Shown here: positions 19,493-24,282 of the stretch, one piece after another
Numbering within the stretch: the first letter of the stretch is position 1
How the letters are laid out: the number at the start of each line of letters is the position of its first letter
NCBI GenBank assembly: GCA_009801015.1
Contig: VHZZ01000145.1
Span: 25,366-49,647 of the forward strand
Length of the DNA: 24,282 nucleotides
From: Silene noctiflora
Taxonomy: Eukaryota > Streptophyta > Magnoliopsida > Caryophyllales > Caryophyllaceae
Direction: 5' to 3'
The notes under the pieces: model-generated
What the model was told of the DNA's origin: nothing
Databases searched by the model: none
What the model saw: the letters and a program-made list of their open reading frames with translations, nothing else
Position numbers and translations under genes: made by a program

Positions 19493-22400
19493 CTAGCCCC
19501 CGTGTAGCGTGGATATAAAGACTACTGCATCCTTTTCGTCTAGTATTGTGTCAAGCTGACCACTGAGCTCCCAGTCGCAGTCATTTACCAGCACTAGAAC
19601 TCCAGGTCTCCTGCACATGCAATACTATTTTAGGGCTTGCTTGGATAGCGGCAATTATTACAGCGGTATGGAGGAAAACAAATAGAGTCAAGAGGAGGTA
19701 GAATGATGAATAGAGGAATGAGATGAAAGAGGGGGTAATCACGTAAAACAGAATTTATTATGATCACAACCCAACGAGGAGATAATAGTTATCCCCATTT
19801 CCCCTAACAATAAGGTAAACCATAATACGGAGCAACATATATATCAAATATCAAAACTGCAATAGTTCAAGAGGCAAAATGCAATATTTATATACGAGCT
19901 TATTGTGTTATTGAAAAATGGTGGGTTACAACTTCTGTAAGTCTCTTGACTTCGTCTCTAAGTGACAAGAATCCTATCGATTTGAGGCCAACAAACGAAA
20001 TCAGGCATAATTCACAGCTTGTTCCATCCAAATGAAGTTAGGTATGAGGATAGGGTCTTTTTAGCTTATTCCATGAACTGCCTTAACTAGACTCGGCAAA
20101 ATTGACCCGACCCATAATGACCTGATTGAACAGTTTGATCCAAGAAGTACAATCCAAAGCTGACACACACCCAATGACCAGATAGGAATTCAGAAATGCC
20201 TCGACCTGGAAATGATGTAATCCAAAATGACCTGACATGACTTAAGACAACCCAAAATGACAGATTTGAAACCAAAATAAAAGTTCAAAATATGATCCAA
20301 CGCAACTCAAATAAACCGATCAAAACTAACCCATGAAGAAATAACATGTTAACTGCACACCCAAAATGAGCCAATCCGAATGACCTACCTCAACCCCAAG
20401 GAGAAGCCTAAAGTCATCGTTGCACATTTGCTTCCAGGCAAACACATTGTTATATACGATTATTGGTGAGCAGAGTACATATATGATTCTTCTAATGGGT
20501 AGACTTTTTTTTATTAATAAACATATCCTTGTTATATGCCAAATTGGCAAGTTACAAAAAAAAAAAAATAATACTAATAAATCTTGGTGAGTATTGAGTA
20601 CATATACGGTTGTCCCTCATATGGGAGTAATTGTTCCCATTAAATCCCCCTACAGCCTTCACTACCCTTTTATCTTCCCTTCACCACCATCATTTTCTCG
20701 TCTTCTCCCCTTGTATCAATTGCCCTCGATCCAAGCGGGGTGAGATGTGATGTGAAGTCTAACACAAGGAAGATATTTACAAACCGGTTCAGTTCATACT
20801 TCATAGTAACTCATTTTGTACTGAAGTCTTTTTCTTGACTAGTTCAAAGAATTGAGGATCACGTACAAAGAAAGCTGCAACTTACAAAAACAAAACTAAA
20901 TCAGAGCTTACACAGTATCTCCTTTCATGAACATCTCCGGTCTCTCTTTAATCACATTTGTTCGAACCCATGACAGCAATCGTTTCATTGTTAACTGCAA
21001 AAGAAAATGAAAAAAAAAAAAGTCATTCGGGCAACTAGGTCTTGACATGTAAAAGAGATTGCAAGAAATTGACATTTTCTTTATTTTTGAGATTGGGAGG
21101 TCAATAGCCAACAATGCCCACCTTCTCTTCACCATCTTCTAAGGCGACATTCACCTTATGGACCTTTACAGAGTCACAAAGAAGTTCAAGGCCACCTCTG
21201 CAAAACAAACATTAGCAATTCAGCATCATAATTTGAAACGCCAGAGGCAGTAGTCTCAGACGAATAGAGAAGGTTAAATGAGATGGTTGTAAAAATACAA
21301 CCAAGCGATTTAATATTCATTTAATAATCAGGTTAACGGCTTGGTAGTATGCATAACACTGTCTCACACAAGTCGGCAGAAAACAACACCATAATACCTA
21401 TACTTTCTGAGTGGATTACAAAAGGAAAAGCAAACAGAAAATGACCCAGGTTAAGGAGACTTTCCAAGATCAAAGTTTTTTTTTTGGTTCAAAATGAGCG
21501 CACTATGTCGCGGGTGAGAATCGAACCCCCAACTCCATGGTTGGGGTAAGAGAGCTCTTACCACTTGAGCTAGTTCTTGTTCTCATCCAAGATCAAAGTT
21601 GAATAGCAGTGAAAAATACGCAAAATTCAATCAAGCTTAGGAGATACACACAAACTACCCTACCTAAACCCAACCCAAATGACCTGTTTTCCATGCCTAT
21701 TTCTAAGTCCAATGATTTTTTTTTTGTCTTCCCCTCTATGTCCAATCAATATGCGACCTTTTCTGATTTAACATAGAAACCAACAAACCAATAACAAAAA
21801 ATGGACGAGAACTCATTCAAGCGGTTGCTAAGTGACATCATAGAGGTTTACGACTCAAGCGGTTGCGAAGTGACATCATACAGGTTTACGACATGAGATA
21901 CGATTAAGAATTCCTGAGGAGACTCATACAATGAGGTTCCATACACACCAACTTTTTAACATCTTATTCAAATATTCAATTGAAGTTATAACAAACTTTA
22001 TATTTCCAGATTCTTACAACAAATATCAACTTCACCTCAACCGATTTTCGTTAAACTAGGGTAGACCTCAGAGTTACACCTCTTGACTGTTCAAAATACC
22101 AGTAACAGGATTGTGATCACTATTTAATTTAACCTATGGTAGACTTCAATTAGCAATGCACTGGTGCTCTTTTTCGGAAACAGCCTATTTGTGTCGCTAA
22201 CATAGGGTAAGGTGCCTACCTCCGACCCCCCTTACTCCGTAATCTACGCGAGCCATTAACGGAATGTCATTGTTTTAATAATATTATCAGAAACTCAAAT
22301 TCATAATCAAAGTTATGCATCATACTTATATAACTATATTGTTCATGAAACCCAATTATATTATATGCTTCTTTTAATGATTTTGAAGCTTACCCATCTT

Positions 22401-22652
22401 CATAATTACAAAATATTAGATCTTTGTACACAAAAACAATCTAATTTAACACCCAAATACATAAAAATCACTAATTTAACAAAAAAAAAAAAAACAGGTG
22501 AAAATAACAAAATTACTGAGATACACAAATTGGGTATTTTTAAACTTATATAGAAATGGAAACCTAAATGAAATTCATAAAAACAAAGAGCAAATGATAT
22601 AAACGATTAGAAGAGAGAAATAAAAATACCCAAATTCAAGAGTGAGTTGCAT
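19493..22652 (-). CDS. URM1: URM1, ubiquitin-related modifier 1, 4 coding exons
   Basis: On the minus strand the exons are 22652-22630, 21197-21122, 20994-20912 and 19610-19493. All introns are GT-AG, and the phases join to 99 aa plus stop, the normal plant URM1 length. The protein starts [17 protein letters not shown] and contains [20 protein letters not shown]. It then has the conserved [15 protein letters not shown] core and ends FISTLHGG, with the Gly-Gly (98-99) that is thiocarboxylated. URM1 acts in the cytosol as sulfur carrier for 2-thiolation of wobble U34 in certain tRNAs (with the MOCS3/CNX5-type activator and the CTU1/CTU2 thiolase), and as a protein modifier. Exon 1 encodes only 8 residues, so it is easily missed by gene finders. 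Introns 1 and 3 (1432 and 1301 bases) are full of repeats. A Helitron end lies about 130 bp before the start codon. Confidence 0.95.
19633..19815. mobile_element. Putative MITE in URM1 intron 3
   Basis: Begins GGGCTTGCTTGGATAGCGGC and has a purine-rich interior with repeated GAGGA(A/G)T(G/A)A words. The head (TTGGAT with a following AATT) resembles the elements at 9915 and 20600. No target duplication was identified. Confidence 0.35.
20095..20400. repeat. Degenerate CCAAAATGACCTGA short-repeat region in URM1 intron 3
   Basis: Variants of (A)CCCAAAATGACC(TGA) recur at irregular spacing, for example near 20113, 20161, 20221, 20250, 20360 and 20379. A further copy (CCCAAATGACCTG) lies near 21673. 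This looks like an ancient minisatellite or the remains of a repeat-rich element. It has no coding potential. Confidence 0.5.
20600..20745. mobile_element. Second copy of the 9915 MITE family, inverted, in URM1 intron 3
   Basis: The reverse complement reads GCTTGGATCGAGGGCAATTG, then GGTGGTGAAGGGAAGATAAA, then ACTCCCATATGAGGG, the same series of words as 9915-10090. This supports a dispersed family of AT- and purine-rich non-autonomous elements in the introns of this window. Confidence 0.45.
21463..21600 (-). mobile_element. Intact short SINE (body 21478-21585) with perfect target duplication, in URM1 intron 1
   Basis: TCCAAGATCAAAGTT occurs at 21463-21477 and again, unchanged, at 21586-21600. 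Between them, on the minus strand, lies a 108-bp element: an A-box region at 21573-21554 (TAGCTCAAGTGGTAAGAGC), a perfect B box GGTTCGATTC at 21527-21518, and an A tail read as T at 21478-21485. This is a complete, tRNA-derived and relatively young SINE, unusually short. The region between the boxes does not fold as a real tRNA. Its orientation matches URM1. Confidence 0.88.
21817..21892. repeat. 38-bp tandem duplication in URM1 intron 1
   Basis: Two adjacent 38-base units (21817-21854 and 21855-21892), both starting TCAAGCGGTTGC and ending GGTTTACGAC, differ at only two positions. This is a recent local duplication. Confidence 0.85.
22166..22235. mobile_element. SINE-like fragment in URM1 intron 1
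   Basis: The words TTTTTCGGAAACAGCCT, then GGGTAAGGTG, then CCTCCGACCCCCC follow the order seen in the body of Au-like plant SINEs (TTCGGAAACAGCCTC...GGTAAGG...). Head and tail are not evident, so it is a partial copy. Confidence 0.45.
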
Positions 22653-22781
22653 GATTGTTGAGTAGAATGCCAAATCCTTGAAAATCAAAGGAAGAGTGAG
22701 TTACAGGGTTTAGCGTTGGTCTTACAATCAGTTATACGACACCGTTTCAACGCCAGGTTATTGAATAGTTTTTCCCAATTA

Positions 22782-22813
22782 CTAGTTTTAATCCGGTGCA
22801 AAAAAATGCACGG
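22782..22813 (-). mobile_element. Helitron 3' terminus upstream of URM1
   Basis: On the minus strand, ACCCGTGCA, a T loop and TGCACCGG form a hairpin. It is followed by ATTAAAACTAG and then T, the Helitron 3' rule (hairpin, CTRR, host T). The hairpin is nearly that of 3714-3730, so both belong to one family. The element body lies to the right and its 5' end was not identified. Confidence 0.6.
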
Positions 22814-22859
22814 GTTACTTTTAAATTCGTGTAAAAAATAATGGTCAAAATAATATTAA

Positions 22860-23050
22860 CCCTACTCTTAAAATATATTGTAAATATTTTCTGTTTGTCT
22901 CATATGTCCTTTAGATTGCATTATCTCTCACAAAAAAACAAAAAAAAAATAAATAAATTTCGCGACAGATGAAATATACCTAAATTTGACTACGATGAAA
23001 TTAATATTTCTACATTCAAATAGAATGATAATTTATACTCCATATATAAG
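22860..23050. other. Intergenic, probably Helitron interior
   Basis: AT-rich, with an A run near 22930-22950. No coding stretch is visible. Confidence 0.4.
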
Positions 23051-23260
23051 GGGTTGTTTGGTTGCCCTCCTAAATCATGGGAAGTAGAACTTCCCATGAA
23101 TTGATTAATTGTGATGTTGTTTGGTTGTCCATTTTATGGGAATTAGAACTTCCCAAGGAACTTTAATTCCTCCATAATGGAGGAAGTCACTCATCAAGCC
23201 CCCCTTGGTAAGTGCAACTTTCCACATGAACTCATTTTCCCCATGGCAACCAAACAACAT
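23051..23260. mobile_element. Palindromic MITE with 14-bp perfect TIR
   Basis: GTTGTTTGGTTGCC at 23053-23066 is exactly inverted at 23245-23258. Inside is a perfect 10-bp stem (TCATGGGAAG 23075-23084, CTTCCCATGA 23090-23099). An internal direct copy of the TIR head (GTTGTTTGGTTG, 23116-23127) is again followed by an ATGGGAA...CTTCCCA fold. It is non-coding; its TIR style is hAT-like, which is inference. Confidence 0.7.
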
Positions 23261-23285
23261 TTTTGCAATTCACATGAATTACAAA

Positions 23286-23308
23286 TCTATATATATTATT
23301 AAAAGAGG
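23286..23308 (+). mobile_element. Helitron 5' terminus
   Basis: TCTATATATATTATTAAAAG beginning at 23286, directly after A, is the familiar 5' end of plant Helitrons (insertion between A and T). The element would extend to the right. No matching 3' hairpin plus CTAG is visible before the window ends, so it is either truncated or interrupted by the Stowaway element at 23558. Confidence 0.6.
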
Positions 23309-23555
23309 TTTTTTTCGAGCGATATTAGAGCGTCCACATCATCTTTTTTAGTTTTAGGAAAGTATATTATAAAATCTTCCAAGATTATGACAAATATACT
23401 TATGTAATATTTTAATATCAAAGTTATATTTTACATAAAAGAATTTTTTGATTATAATGAAACCAAAAAGTATAATGCAAAACATTTAGAAACTTAGATA
23501 TTTGGATTCGTTGCGAAAAATGCTTTCATTTGAGTATAAATTTCGTATTATTTAC

Positions 23556-23817
23556 TACTCCCTCCTTGAATTGTTTACATTTACTTTTTACACAAATATT
23601 AAGAAAATGAGATATCTCTACTTTCATATGTTTACTTACCCAACTACTCTCATGTAAGCCCCTCATATTTTGGCACCCACCCACCGAAGGTATAAAAGTA
23701 GACAAAAGTATGTGGGTCATTTAATTATATAAAAATATTCATATATAAAAATGTAGACAATCAAGCGGAACGGGGTAAAATAGAAAACGTAAACAATTCA
23801 ATGGTACGAACGAAGTA
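23556..23817. mobile_element. Stowaway-type MITE (258 bp)
   Basis: The element begins CTCCCTCC at 23558 after TA. It ends at 23815, where the reverse strand reads CTTCGTTCGTACC, followed by TA. The subterminal word TTGAATTGTTTAC (23566-23578) is perfectly inverted at 23789-23801. CTCCCTCC-type ends with a TA target duplication are diagnostic of Stowaway (Tc1/mariner) MITEs. The interior is non-coding. Confidence 0.8.
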
Positions 23818-23879
23818 TTATTATTTTTCTCATATTTTAATTATAATAAAATATGATATGCTTTTTAATATGTTATTTT

Positions 23880-24282
23880 TCTCACATTGAAGAATTATGT
23901 ATGTGTGGTGAATATATTACATATAAATAGTAGAATTGTCCCACATTGGAAGATTATCATTAGGTGGGTAATTCTATGACTATATATTGGAGACATCTTT
24001 GAAACTTGGATATCAAAGAAAACTCTTTTAAGTCTCTTTAAGTATTGTCTAAGAGAACTCTATAGAGTTTTTATGATTAAAAATTAATTAATAATTAATT
24101 AATTTGAGAAAGTATCCTAAATAATAAATAGTTGAATTATCTCACATCAAAAGATTTGTCATAAGGTAAATCGTCCCACATTAGAAGATTATCATATGGT
24201 GGGGTGATCCCATAATTATAAATAAGAGTCATCATTGAAACTTAGGTGAGGTGATCCCGTGATTATAAATAAGAGTTATTAT
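23880..24282 (+). repeat. Degenerate repeated block with CCCACATTGGAAGATTATC units
   Basis: Related units occur near 23881, 23938, 24140 and 24172. Each opens (T/C)NTC(C/T)CACAT(T/C)(G/A)(A/G)AAGA, followed by a GGTGGG-like word. The best pair, 23938 and 24172, continues into a TATAAATA-like word and then ATTGAAACTT. The last partial unit (GGTGATCCCGTGATTATAAA) runs off the window at 24282. TGTCCCACATTGG is also the style of many plant LTR starts, so these may be nested LTR fragments rather than a true tandem array. Confidence 0.5.

Noticed and set aside
21518-21573. A functional tRNA gene on the minus strand
   Set aside because: A and B boxes are good, but there is no acceptor stem or anticodon arm, and a poly-A end with target duplication shows a SINE.
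23526-23720. 64-codon minus-strand frame
   Set aside because: It lies mostly inside the Stowaway MITE and has no domain.
1-24282. CRISPR array, phage or bacterial gene system
   Set aside because: The window is plainly plant nuclear DNA with spliced genes; no regular repeat-spacer pattern is present.

Overview
The window is nuclear DNA from a flowering plant. Genes are split into many short exons with GT-AG introns and AT-rich intergenic DNA. The same span holds SINEs, MITEs, Helitron ends and a LINE-type fragment. All three genes read best as eudicot orthologues. The recurring TACTCCGTA / ACGGAGTA words (near 6370, 10728, 22232) are common in Caryophyllales genomes as I remember them, so Amaranthaceae or relatives is a weak guess.

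Layout. 1-5300 is repeat-rich intergenic DNA. It holds a possible terminal exon of an unidentified minus-strand gene (192-392), a TIR element (1411-1957), a TIR element split by a retroposed RNase H fragment with target-site duplication and poly-A (2553-3566), a Helitron 3' end (3743), two tRNA-derived SINEs and a 34-bp tandem duplication. 5300-15030 is a complete SPX-MFS gene (PHT5/VPT family, vacuolar phosphate transporter, 10 coding exons, 699 aa), with a TATA box and a PHR1-type P1BS site in its promoter. 16019-18870 is a complete cytosolic GET3 gene (7 coding exons, 358 aa), with one GC-AG intron. 22652-19493 on the minus strand is a complete URM1 gene (4 coding exons, 99 aa, C-terminal Gly-Gly) whose introns are loaded with repeats. 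22782-24282 is repeat again: Helitron ends, a palindromic MITE, a Stowaway element and a degenerate repeated block running off the window.

The three genes serve unrelated processes: phosphate storage and inositol-pyrophosphate sensing at the tonoplast, tail-anchored protein insertion at the ER, and tRNA thiolation/urmylation. PHT5 and GET3 lie head to tail, about 1 kb apart. GET3 and URM1 converge, about 620 bp apart. Nothing suggests an operon-like or novel system. The most interesting material is the transposon archaeology with readable target-site duplications, the GC donor in GET3, the P1BS site beside a MITE in the PHT5 promoter, and an in-frame 21-bp duplication across an intron/exon border of PHT5. 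Exon boundaries were found by reading splice sites and comparing remembered family proteins; no alignment was run.
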